Source of the DNA: Darksidea phi
Taxonomy: Eukaryota; Ascomycota; Dothideomycetes; Pleosporales; Lentitheciaceae
NCBI GenBank assembly: GCA_030770425.1
Contig: JASJFT010000270.1
Coordinates: 1 to 55,375, forward strand
DNA: 55,375 nucleotides
Reading direction: 5' to 3'
Under the pieces are notes generated by a model that was given only the letters and a program-made list of their open reading frames with translations, was not told the origin of the DNA and made no database searches. Below are positions 1 to 10,400 of this stretch, piece after piece. Made by a program: the position numbers and the translations under genes. The first letter of the stretch is position 1. Every line of letters begins with the position of its first letter.

Positions 1-577
1 ACCTACGCCAGGCCACTTCTCAGTCCTCTACTCACCGGCAGCCTCCCCAGCCAGGTATCCCCGTCGTCCTCCGTCCTACCTATCCCCACCGGTTCCTCCG
101 TATTCGATGCAACCCCTACGCCATCGTTCGTATCGTATCTACCATAGACACCAGCTCCATCTTCCACGTCAGGTATTCGCTCCCTCGATAGCCTCTCAAG
201 AAGGCCGATTCCTCCTTCCTTAACAGTCTTCCCTGTATAAGCTTTTCCTCCAGCCTGCGCAGACGGTATAGCTGCCTCTGGACGAAACGCCTATCCTCGT
301 CATACAGGGCCTTGGACAGGAATATAATGCAGGCAACTACTAATAGCTGTACGAGAATCCTGTCGCCGCTCGTTCCCTCGAATATGTCCAACGTATAGTT
401 GGTTTTGTACTAATAGTTATTGTAATCGAGGAGCCCTATCGACAGCACCTCCCTCCTGTAGCGCCGGGGATACTCCGCCGCGATATTCGAAACGTTTAGA
501 GCGCTGCACTCAAATAGGCTGTTGTGCTCTAGTACCTCCTGCTGAAGGACTAGGCGAACGGTCGTTGGTAAAGACAT
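1..577 (-). pseudogene. RIP-damaged ORF of unknown function, cut by window edge
   Basis: Read on the minus strand from an ATG at 577, an open frame runs leftward and is broken by TAG at 410-412, reopens, and meets another TAG at 116-118, with more stops toward position 1. The piece between the two TAGs is basic and helical, with an Arg/Leu/Glu-rich stretch (RLRRLEEKLIQGRLLRKEE) preceded by a short hydrophobic segment. Both TAGs could derive from TGG by TpG->TpA change, as RIP produces. I do not recognise the family. It is probably a decayed repeat-associated gene, not a working one. The alternative is that only the 91-residue piece at 116-391 is real, which I think less likely. Confidence 0.4.
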
Positions 578-599
578 CTAGTTGGTGGGTGTTAATGTG

Positions 600-715
600 A
601 GGAAGCTGGCTGAGGATAAGAGATGGATGGTTTGTGCCGCTCTCTGGCTTTTCCCGCGACGGTAGTATTGACCGTTATAGTAGTAAGGAAGCTGGCTGAG
701 GATAAGAGATGGATG
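600..715. repeat. 30-bp direct repeat pair (600-629 and 686-715)
   Basis: An identical 30-base stretch beginning AGGAAGCTGGCTGAGG occurs at 600-629 and again at 686-715, 86 bases apart. It lies just upstream of the decayed minus-strand ORF. It could be a duplicated promoter piece of that relic or part of a transposon end. Confidence 0.75.
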
Positions 716-1355
716 TAGTGAGTGGGATGCTGGTATCATCGCGGGAAATTTTATACTGTAGGTGGTGTTGGTGCGCTAACTCCTCGCTACCGCTGTTGGT
801 CTCCCAACGCTGTGGTTCGGCATTATATGTCATTTCTCGCCCAGCGCCTCAATGTTCGAAACATCACCTCGTCGCTCACGATCGACAGTACTGTGTACAG
901 CTCTACAGCTCTATTATCGTGTATAAGGTGTGGGTATAGCACCTCTACTGTGTACAAACTCCTACTGTGTTTCGTGCGGACCTTCTGAAGAGACTCCCAC
1001 TATGCAAATCCAAATCAAATAGTAATTTTCTAGTGGATATACACCGAAATGCTAGAGCGACCTAGGAAAGGCGCATGCTAAGACGAAGGCGCGTGTGGGA
1101 TGAAAGTCGAGCGGAAGCCGCAAGTCCAAGCCACTGTATGTAAACGAGTAGGAAATAATGTAAGATTATGCTTTTAAGTGGTCATCAGTAATATGCTGCC
1201 CCAAATTCCTGCATTTCGTGAATTTACAGCCCACAAAAGTAACCTAATCTAGTCCCCAACGGGCACCTTAAATTAGAGTTGCTAATTATAGACTATAGAG
1301 GAATATAAAGTGACGTTGCCCGATCTCTTCCTTGCCATCTGCCATATAAATCATC
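716..1355. other. Intergenic, no supported gene
   Basis: Only short overlapping open frames without domain character are present. A TATA-like CATATAAA near 1343-1350 lies very close to the start of the small ORF at 1356. Confidence 0.5.
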
Positions 1356-1703
1356 ATGCCAGTAGACTGGAAGCCAGACATGCCTATTGGGGTATTTATT
1401 AGGGATCACCACCATTCAAAGCAAGCGAAGAAGTTCAAGGGTAGAGTCTTTAATGATAAAGGAGAAGCATGGGAACAAAGAACTCGAACTCACAATAACT
1501 CAGGGCGTGATTTATACGATATTGAAGGGATTTTGGAGGTGCAGAGGTTTCTTTTACTAAAACTAGCAGGGCAGGACAATGGAGCGAAAGAATTATCTCA
1601 GAGCAACCCAACTCGTCCTGGAGACCTCAAACAATTCATGGCAGACACTGTTCAGAGAGTCCATGCAACATGGAATAAAGGTGGCAAAAAAGGCACATTT
1701 TAA
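1356..1703 (+). CDS. Hypothetical protein, 115 aa
   Basis: A single open frame of 115 codons with its own ATG. The product is hydrophilic and basic, with a His-rich start (IRDHHHSKQAKK), no signal peptide and no membrane segment. I do not recognise a domain. The codons are intact although the flanks are decayed, and a TATA-like sequence lies just upstream, so it could be a real small gene. It could also be a fragment of a larger lost gene, because nothing else supports it. Confidence 0.35.
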   Translation: MPVDWKPDMPIGVFIRDHHHSKQAKKFKGRVFNDKGEAWEQRTRTHNNSGRDLYDIEGILEVQRFLLLKLAGQDNGAKELSQSNPTRPGDLKQFMADTVQRVHATWNKGGKKGTF

Positions 1704-1784
1704 GAAGCTTTATTGTGGTGTAGTCGCGACTCCCGACCCTAAATGAACTAAAACGTTACATAATCCGGTGTTCTAAAACACATA

Positions 1785-2220
1785 ACGTGTTTACGTAGCG
1801 AGTGGCCATTCTAAGCGAGTGGCCACCCTCTAAAATACACCAAAAAGCCTAATTTTCAACCTTAAATATCTTAATAATTACTTAATAATATTTTTTAAAA
1901 CTTTAAATATAAGCTCTTATATATCTATTCTAATACCTATTATAATATTAGAGTATGTAGTCTAGTAGTTGTTGAGATATAAAATTTGGGGGCTAAAAAG
2001 AGTAGTATTTCCTAATATCTCTTAATATCTTAATAACTACTAGACTACATACTCTAATATTATAATAGATATTAGAATAGATATATAAGAGCTTATATTT
2101 AAAGTTTTAAAAAATATTATTAAGTAATTATTAAGATATTTAAGGTTGAAAATTGGGCTTTTTAGTGTATTTTAGAGGGTGGCCACTCGCTTAGAATGGC
2201 CACTCGCTACGTAAACACGT
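1785..2220. mobile_element. MITE-like fold-back element, TA target site (436 bp)
   Basis: The left end (ACGTGTTTACGTAGCGAGTG onward) and the right end are inverted copies, and complementarity continues inward for well over 150 bases per arm, so nearly the whole element could form one long hairpin. TA dinucleotides flank it at 1783-1784 and 2221-2222, as for Tc1/mariner-type insertions. It has no coding capacity. The arms contain GAGTGGCCA repeated at both ends. The interior is very AT-rich, compatible with RIP. Confidence 0.85.
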
Positions 2221-2263
2221 TAAGGTGCGTGGCGTAGTACGTATACGGTATAGCCTTGAATTT

Positions 2264-2331
2264 CCTAATTTATATAAACTCCTAATTTATGTAAACTCCT
2301 AATTTATGTAAACTCTTAATTTATGTAAACT
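2264..2331. repeat. 17-bp tandem repeat, 4 copies
   Basis: Four successive 17-base units of the form CCTAATTTATGTAAACT, differing by single bases, followed by a partial fifth. No coding role is evident. Confidence 0.85.
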
Positions 2332-2366
2332 CTTAATGCACTCATCACACCGGTTCTCAAAGAGTT

Positions 2367-2415
2367 CTAGCGGGATCAAGAGAGAGTTGAAATTTCGCTC
2401 TCTTGATCCCGCTAG
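2367..2415. repeat. Perfect 18-bp inverted repeat (hairpin)
   Basis: CTAGCGGGATCAAGAGAG at 2367-2384 is exactly inverted at 2398-2415, with a 13-base loop. It could be a transcript terminator hairpin, a transposon end, or a binding palindrome. It lies 3' of the TPR fragment. Confidence 0.8.
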
Positions 2416-2605
2416 CCTGAAAGGGAGAAGCGGTGCAACATGTAGAGGCCTGCAATCCGCGACTCCTGTGAGGTACATCACGTAAGTCTAAGACATGTAC
2501 TCCATTCGTGTAAAATGCAGGCCGCTCCCCCCGTACATTACAATTAGTACAATGGCTACAGTAACATAACCTTGACACCACCGGCTGTGGCACAGCAACC
2601 CGAGT

Positions 2606-3495
2606 TCAGACGATGATGCCACGAATTACGGTTCTCAAAAGTTGGAAAGTGAGCTTTAGTAGCATTGAGGAGCGCTGACGACAGGCAACCGTACTAGAAT
2701 GCTGAGCTCCAAGCTTATCTGCGAAATCGTCATACGCTCGTGCTACTTCAGCGTGACCGTTTGCGACATGTAACAGATGAGCAATGCCGGATGCTGAAAT
2801 AGACGTGTCCAGGTGTTGCGCTTTTAAAACTTTCTCCCATCCTTCTATTGCTAGCCTACTAAGCCTCTCCGCCTCGTTATACTCCTCTTTTCGGAAAAGC
2901 CAGTTCGCCAGGGCAGTCATAGTGGTTAGTATATCTGGTCTCGCTTCTGCTGCCTGCCAATTGAGCTTATGTGCTTCCTCGTACTTTCCCTGTGAATAAA
3001 GTTCTATTGCCAAAGAGGACATGCTCATTGATGTAGCCAAATGCTCGGTTCCGAGCTTCCTCTCCAGTCCTTCCAGTGCTTGCCAGCTGAGAACTTCTGC
3101 CTGGCTGTACTTTCCCTGGGAAAGCAGAATCCTTGCCAGACAGAGCACGCTGACTAGCGAAGTCGGGGGTTGCATCCCTAGCTGTTTGTCACAGGTTTCT
3201 GTGGTCCGCTGCAGCAGCTTTCTTGCTTCCTCATGCCTGCCACGCACCTCGTGAAGATAATACCCAGCGTTGATGAGACTCTGGGCCCAAACGTGTGCCA
3301 TGCTACGATTAGGCAGTGGCCCTTTCCTATATAGAGAAAAGATATGTGGAAGTAATTGCTGGCAGGTTTTTCTAGCTTGGGTCTCTGCTTGACAAGCTGC
3401 CACAGGAAACTCTTTGGCCAATAGCATGATAAAGTTTTGTTCAAACCGCTTTGCACTACCAGAAGATGATAGCCAGACCCTGCCCAGCGGGTGGA
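2606..3495 (-). pseudogene. TPR-repeat fragment of an NLR/kinesin-light-chain-like protein
   Basis: The minus-strand frame encodes tandem TPR units of the kinesin-light-chain style found at the C-termini of fungal NB-ARC/NACHT proteins: repeated blocks such as LSQGKYSQAEVLSWQALEG, LYSQGKYEEAHKLNWQA and RKEEYNEAERLSRLAIEG. The segment before them (ALHPLGRVW, then LLAKEFP) matches the linker between an NB-ARC domain and the TPRs. The open frame continues past 3495 to 3751, but that part loses family character and overlaps the opposite-strand ankyrin sequence. The N-terminal domains are therefore missing, and the gene looks truncated near 3485-3496. The final residues before 2606 also look degenerate. 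Confidence 0.65.
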
Positions 3496-4291
3496 GCGCG
3501 GTGCTCCAATGAATACAGTCGACATAAGCAATATGACTCCGCTGCATTATAGCGTCAAGTTTGGCCACAAAGCCGTAACAAAACCACTTCTGGATAGAGG
3601 CGTACTTATCAATTCCGGAATTCATCGAGAGGCTTGGGAGCTTGCACCGAACTCCACGCCGAAAGTCCCATGTGTTTCGGCTGGACTCACGCCTTTGCAC
3701 TTCGCAACCTTGACTGGCGACCTTGTAATGACCGAATTCCTTCTTGAGCATGGTGCTGATCCAAATGCCCCTTCGGACTATGGCGAAAGCCCTCTACACC
3801 TTGCACTGCGCACAACGCTCTATGGGACAAAATATCAAGACGATTGGGTTGATCCTTACTTGAGGGCAGAACGTCTGTTGGATTTTATAGATTTCGAAGA
3901 GGATGACGTCGATGCAATTATAGCCGATATTTCTCAACATCGAATTGAGGTGCTCGACGCGCTACTCTCAGATCCGAGGACCAGTCTCACAGTGCAGGAC
4001 TATGAGAATGAATATCCTCTCCATTGCATCCCGTATAACCAGCCAGAAAGTACGACAGTCATCCAGAACTTGGTATCCAGAGGAGCGGACCTGTTCTGTC
4101 GCAATTCAAAGCAACAAACTGCGCTGCATTTTGCCAGTTTAGCCGGTGATGATGAGTCGGTCCTCATCTTGCTCTCTCTAGGAGCAGAGTTGACGTTGAC
4201 GGATGACGAGGGTCTCAATCCCCTTCACTACCCAGCTCGGAGTGGGGATTACAAGACAATAACCGCCATCCTGAGAATGACAGGGCAATAG
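3491..4291 (+). pseudogene. Ankyrin-repeat protein fragment
   Basis: The plus-strand frame encodes several ankyrin repeats (TPLHYSVKFGHKAVTK, TPLHFATLTGDLVMTEFLLE, TALHFASLAGDDESVLILL, NPLHYPARSGDYKTI). It begins in the middle of a repeat (ERGAP, normally the end of LLERGAP), so its 5' end is missing. It ends at a stop after about 266 residues. It is divergent from, and abuts, the TPR fragment, suggesting a rearrangement that joined the broken 5' ends of two genes. A short expressed ankyrin protein cannot be excluded. Confidence 0.6.
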
Positions 4292-4417
4292 CAGTAAATC
4301 TTGCCATCTGCAAGAGAGTGAGAAACTACGCTCGGACTGGTGTGAATAATACTAGGATTGTGTCTAATCTAACTATGCCCGCCGTCTAGATATATCTCAA
4401 ATAACTTTTCTCTAGCA

Positions 4418-7400
4418 CTATCTCCACATTGTGAGCGTTTCCCCTCCATTGTCATTCGTCAGCGTCGCCTCCAGAGACGCCAAAACATACGAGAACCCGA
4501 CTGCCTTGATACGGCCCATCCATTTCAGTATTTGCAGCCGATCGAAACCCCGCAGACCACGTAGCTCCTCAAGATGCTTTTTAATGTCCTCAACCGTGAC
4601 GGTCACGCTGCTCTCGTAACGGACAAATTGGGCCTTTGCCGTTGTTCCTGCCTCTAGCGGTCTTGCAGACAATACCAACGATTCACTCAGCCGCTCAGCC
4701 ACCTCACGACCAGGAATAAGGTCAATGTGTCCTTCCCAGCCCGTGCAATCCGGAATGACGCCAGCCAGGTCAACACACCGCACAAACTCGTCGAGAACCC
4801 ACGATTTTGACCCATGCGATGATGGCGCGCGCGTTGGGTGAAGGCGATAGATGAAGGACGGTACACCCAAGCTCTCAGATGCACGTTCAAGGACGCGCTC
4901 ACCTGCCCACTTTGATGCAATGTATCCATTGGATCCGTCGACAGGAGGCTCATACGCTGCAGCAGACGACGGAGCTTGACTCGCAGCCGATTCAAAGACA
5001 TCCCGAGGGAAGACACCCGAAGTAGACACAAAATGAATGGGTATCCGGTTGGGAGCGGCGAGTTGTACCAGCTCTTTGATCGACTGGACGTTGCTCCGGC
5101 GGAGCATGTGGTAGTTGTCCCAGAACGATCGCAAGGCGCCCATGTGCAGGATGACGTCTACTTCACTAGACAAGACATGGAACTGCTCGGCACTAAGTCC
5201 CAGTCGCGGTGCCGACAGGTCACCAGCGTACTGCACTATCTTGCCGCCTCGGAGAATTGATCGAGACGCATCTTTCGGCTTGTCTCGGACAGCAACGCAT
5301 ACGATCTTGCCAACGCGAGGATTTGCTTCCAGGACGGGTAGCACTCGCTTTGCCAAATTGCCTGTGGAACCCGTAACAAGGACAGTCAGCGAACTGTTTT
5401 CTTGCTTTTCCTTGCTCTGGCTCAGAGAATTGGAGATCGAGGGAGGCTTAGTCTCTTGATCCCAATCAATGACCTCTACACTCGCGCCTTCCTCCACTTT
5501 GCGGGCCATTTGCGCAAGAGTATTGCCGCTGAGGAGGTCGACGAGGTGAATGGTCACGTTGAAGAATTGGCGAATGCGAGATTGGAGTCGAACAATGAGA
5601 AGAGAGTTGCCGCCGACCATGAAGAAGTTCGTTGAAGGCGAAATGGCCAGCCCAAGCTTTTCACTGTCCTTGCCAAGAACCTCACGCCACAATTGTCGAA
5701 GTTGAATCATTGTTTCAGTCATCTGATCATCCGACTGGGTATCGGCAGCGGCCCGTTGAGGTAGTGGCAGTTTCTGGATAGCCTTGCGATCGACCTTGGA
5801 GTGAGCGGTCAGAGGAAACTTGTCGAGAGGCACGGCGAAGACTGGGACCATGTACTGGGGAATCGGCAGGCGGCCAAGTAAATGGTCCAAGAACGCCTCC
5901 GGGTTCTCGACATAATGTTCTGGCGAGAAAATAACGTGGGCCACAAGATAGTCGGGGTCGCCTTTGCGAAGCGTGACGATTGCCGCTTTCAGTACACCGC
6001 CAGAGGTAGAGACCAGGTTACTCTCGATATCGGCAAGGTCAATACGGAGACCGCGCAGCTTCACCATCGTGTCCCCTGCGATGCGGTGCCGGAAGACTAA
6101 CGAGCCATCGTCCTGGAGGTGCGCGATGTCTCCAGTCCGATGCATCATGGTCCAGCCATTCGCCACATAGTGCGGAGTTGCATATGGGTTGGGTACAAAA
6201 GCGCTGGCGGTCCGTTCTTTATCAGTCAGATAGCCAAACGAGACACCCGCGCCTCCGATGACTACCTCTCCCGGCATGCCGACAGGAAGTGGCTTGAGGT
6301 TTTCGTCCAGGATGTACGTTGTGTAATTGGGAAGCGAGAATCCACAAGGCACAGGGGCTTCTTCGTCAGGCCGTGCTTCGTTGTAATCGACGAGTCCCTT
6401 GTGGGAAGCAATGGATATCTCCGCGGGTCCGTAAGAATTGTGCAAACGGAGCTGATCGAGACCAAGGCCAGCAAATTGCCGCAAGATGTGGTTCGTCAGA
6501 GGCTCGCCACCCGCGAATGCAAAGCGCCAGCTGGACGCTTGTTTCAGGTTATCAATGCCAAACTCTATCCACATCAGGTATTCCGAAGGCGTGACTTTGG
6601 TGTACGTGATGGATTCCTGACGAACAATTTCCGTAAGAGAGACGGGATCCCCACGTTTACTGTAGGGAACAACGTAGACTGTGCCACCGTTGACAAGGCC
6701 TGTGAACATTTGGTCAACTGAAAAGTCAAAGGTGAAAGCACTCTGCTGCAGCACTCTTTCTGCGCCGAGCTTGTATGTTTTGGTATATCCTTCCATCTCG
6801 TTTCGGATACCGGAATGGTGAATGACGATGCCTTTGGGCGTGCCTGTTGAACCGCTCGTGTACAAAATTGCAGCGGGCTTGTCAGAGCGAGCCACATTGG
6901 GAACAGAGGCCACAGGTGAAGCCGCCACCCGAGAAACGTCAAGAACAGTAGCTACCCCAAGTTGTGGAGCGTCCCCGATTGTCGTATCGTCGGCCAGCGC
7001 GGCGCTAGGCTGGCAGTCCTTCGCTAGCGTTGCCAGGCGTGGTAATGGATTTCGCAGATCGAGCGGTACGTACACACCCCCAATGCGCATGATGGCAAGC
7101 ATGGAGCATATCCAATCGGTGGACGCTTGTTGGAACACCAGTACATGAGCGTCTGGGCCAGCCCCGCTCTTCAAAAGCGCTTCGGCAATGGCTTCGACTC
7201 GATCTATCATCGCTTTATACGTCAGATGGTTACCAAGACCATCCTTGAGTGCAGGTTTGTCAGAGTTTACCAGAGCAACCTGGTCGATACGATGCGGTAA
7301 CGTTGTTGGCCAATCAGTGGCCAAGTCGGGCCCTGACAATGGTCAGCTCATCTCGGGTCTCAGGATACTTCACTTTTACTACTCACCACGGCCAACAGTC

Positions 7401-10400
7401 AGGGATCGCGACAGCTGTTCTTCGCTGAAGTGCGGTATTTCTTGAAGCAACAACGATGTATCACGAGAAAGGACATCGACGAAATGCGCATATGTCTCGA
7501 GCAGTAGGTTCGTCGCCGTCACATCGTAGAAGGAGCGTTGTGTGCGCAATGCAATTTGCACCTCAGGGCCGAGATCTGCCACGTCAAGCGAGATGTCATA
7601 CCCGGATCGCCCTGGATGGTAGTCTTCAACATCGAACTGGCACTGGACCCATGTCTGCTGTCTGCTCCTATCGATCTGCCTGTAATCGAAGAATGCCTGG
7701 AAAAAGGGATTGTACGATGAAGAACGAGTCACTTTGAGTTCCTTGAGCAGCACATCAAACGGCAGGCGCGAATGCTCCAGCGCCGAGTATGCCGTTTCGC
7801 GGGCTTCGACGATCGCATCCGCAAACTTTTGCTCAACATGGCGACGGAAGCGCAGAGTGAGTAGATTCATGAAAAATCCGACGCTACCAATGAGTTCGCT
7901 GTCGTTGCGGTTGGCATCTGCAATCCCGATAGTTAGGTCATCGACATCGGTGAAATTGAACAGCATAGCCTTGAACGCGGCTAGGTAGAAGTGGAAGGGA
8001 GTGGAACGGTTGGCCTGGGCGACGGATTTCACTCGTGTGCTTAACTGGGAGCCGATGCGCAGATCAACCTGGTGCACTTCATAGTTGGCAATCGCGGTCC
8101 TCGAGCTTGATCGAGCCATCGGCGACAGAGGAAGGATTGGAGGCGGGTCATGGACAGGGAAGATGTTCTTCCAATAGTCGAGCTCCTTGTCCATTTCTCC
8201 CTCGTCGAGTGCTTTACGCTGGGCTGCGGAAAAGTCGGGATACTGGCGTGGCTCCAGGCCTAGACTCTCTCCGTTGTACGCCCTGTCCATGTCGGCTAGG
8301 AGAATCTGGAAACTAGTCACATCCATGATGATATGGTGAGCATTGAACAGCAGGTAATGATCGGTCGGTGATAAGGTCAACAGCGCCATCCGGAATAGCG
8401 CGCCACTCTCGAGGTCGAATTCATGCGCCCGCAGCTTGTCGTACTCTACAACTGCTTCCTCTGGCGATTGAATCTTGATGTGCTCCAGCTTTACGGGAGA
8501 GCGCGCCAGGATATTCTGCGTCGCTTGGTCAACCTCGTTCTCATCGCCGATGAAGCATGTACGCAGGGCTTCGTGTCTGAGCGTCACGGCACGTAGAGCT
8601 CGTTCAAGGTCGCCTATCCGCACGTGTCCAGTCATACGATAGCGCAGAGTCACGTTGAACGTTGTCGGGTCTTGGACCAGAAGGCGCAGGAACCAGAAGC
8701 GTGACTGTGCGATGGAAATGGGTTTGCTTCGAACGAATGTTCGAGATGAAGCATCAGTTACGTGCTTCAGCTTCACATCACCTGCCAACTTCTTGTGCAG
8801 AGACTCTAGCTGAAGCTCCGTAGCTGGTGTGGGCATAGTGTTTGGCGTGTCCACCATTGAGGGTCGCACGTTGACGGTTGAGCCATCAGCAGAGCTTGGT
8901 GTAGACGAACCAGTCTTGGTCGAAGGAGGGACTGCGTGAGACTTGGACGGCGGCGCGGGCGGTTGTGCAGGCGCTGGTTCGCCAGTTCCAATCTTCGCGA
9001 GGAGGTCTTCGGGAAGCTTCTTGTAGGCTAACTGGCAAACTTCGGCAAGAGACGAGCCACCGACGATCTTCAGAACAGGAATATCCACCTTCAAGTTCTT
9101 CAAGAACCAAGAGCGAGCTTCCACGGCGACAAGTGAGTCCATACCGAGCTCGACAAGCGGGGCGTCGTGGTCCGGCGTGCCGCTCGCGATTTGCAAGATG
9201 GAGCACAACTTCGCTGCAAACGCATCTTGCAGCAGTTGCAAAGCGTGATCGTTGGACTTTGCAGCAGCCAGCTGGTCTGAGATAAGAAGTCTGTTATTGT
9301 CCGTGCTGCCTGATTGTCCCACCTCTGATGCGGTAAGGCCGTCCGTCTTGATTAGGCAGTGTGAGAAGAGGGGATTTTCAAAGTAAGGACCACGGACGTC
9401 CTCGTCATCACGAATGTAGCCAAGGCCGGTCGTGACGACGGCTTCTGGGAAGACCACACCGTCCTCGTCGACGCTGTCGTGAGCGGTCGGAAAGCCTGCG
9501 CGTATGGCCTCCGCAAAGGCCTGATGGAGCTCGATCTCGTTTAGAGGAAGTAGCCTAAAGTTGTTCAGTTGATTCAAGACGTGCTCGCCCGCTGATTCGA
9601 CGTAGCCTAAACCGGCGACGCGACCAATATCGATAGCCGAGGCCGCAAGGCCACGCCTACGACGCTGGCGGGCGAGGCCGTTCAGGTACCCGCTGGAAAT
9701 GACGTAGCTCGACTGGCCGGGATTTCCAATCAAGGTTGTGGCCGAGGTAAGCAACAAGAAGAAGTCCAGTGGTTCGTTGTAGAACAGCTCGTCGAGGTTG
9801 TTGCTTCCGATGATTTTCGGCCTGAGCACGGCCTGCATCTGATCAATGGACATGTTGGCAAACAACGAGTCTCGCAGAATCATGGCGCCATTCACGATGC
9901 CAGCGATGGGAGGGCACTCTCTGCGGATGTTGTCAATGGAGCGAGCGAGGCTACCTTTGTCGGCAACATCAACAGCATAGAGCTTGACGATGGCGCCTGT
10001 GCCCTTGAACGAATCCAACCAGGCGGCGTTGGCTTTGGGTTTGCGACTCGCTAGACACACGCATCCCGCCCCATTATCCACCATCCATTTGCAGACTGAC
10101 TGTCCGATCTCACCTGTGAGGCCTAGAAGAATGTAGGTTTTGTTGGGAGCGAAGAGGGTGCGGGCGTCGAGCGGGCGGACCTCAACCTGAACATGGTCGG
10201 GTGTCAAGGGTGACCAGCGCACAATATCGGAGATATATGCCCGCTTCTTCTCATGAATCAATTCCAGCGGAATTACCGCATTGTCAGCTATATCGACACC
10301 GAATGATGCGGTTGCAGTGGTCACGGCGGTGCGGAGACGTTCCGCCATGGCCTCACTTTGGCTGGGATGGAAAGACTGCGCGTCGAGCCTTGCAAGGTCG

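Noticed and set aside
709..988. Two overlapping short plus-strand ORFs
   Set aside because: Different frames over the same bases, no family character, in decayed sequence.
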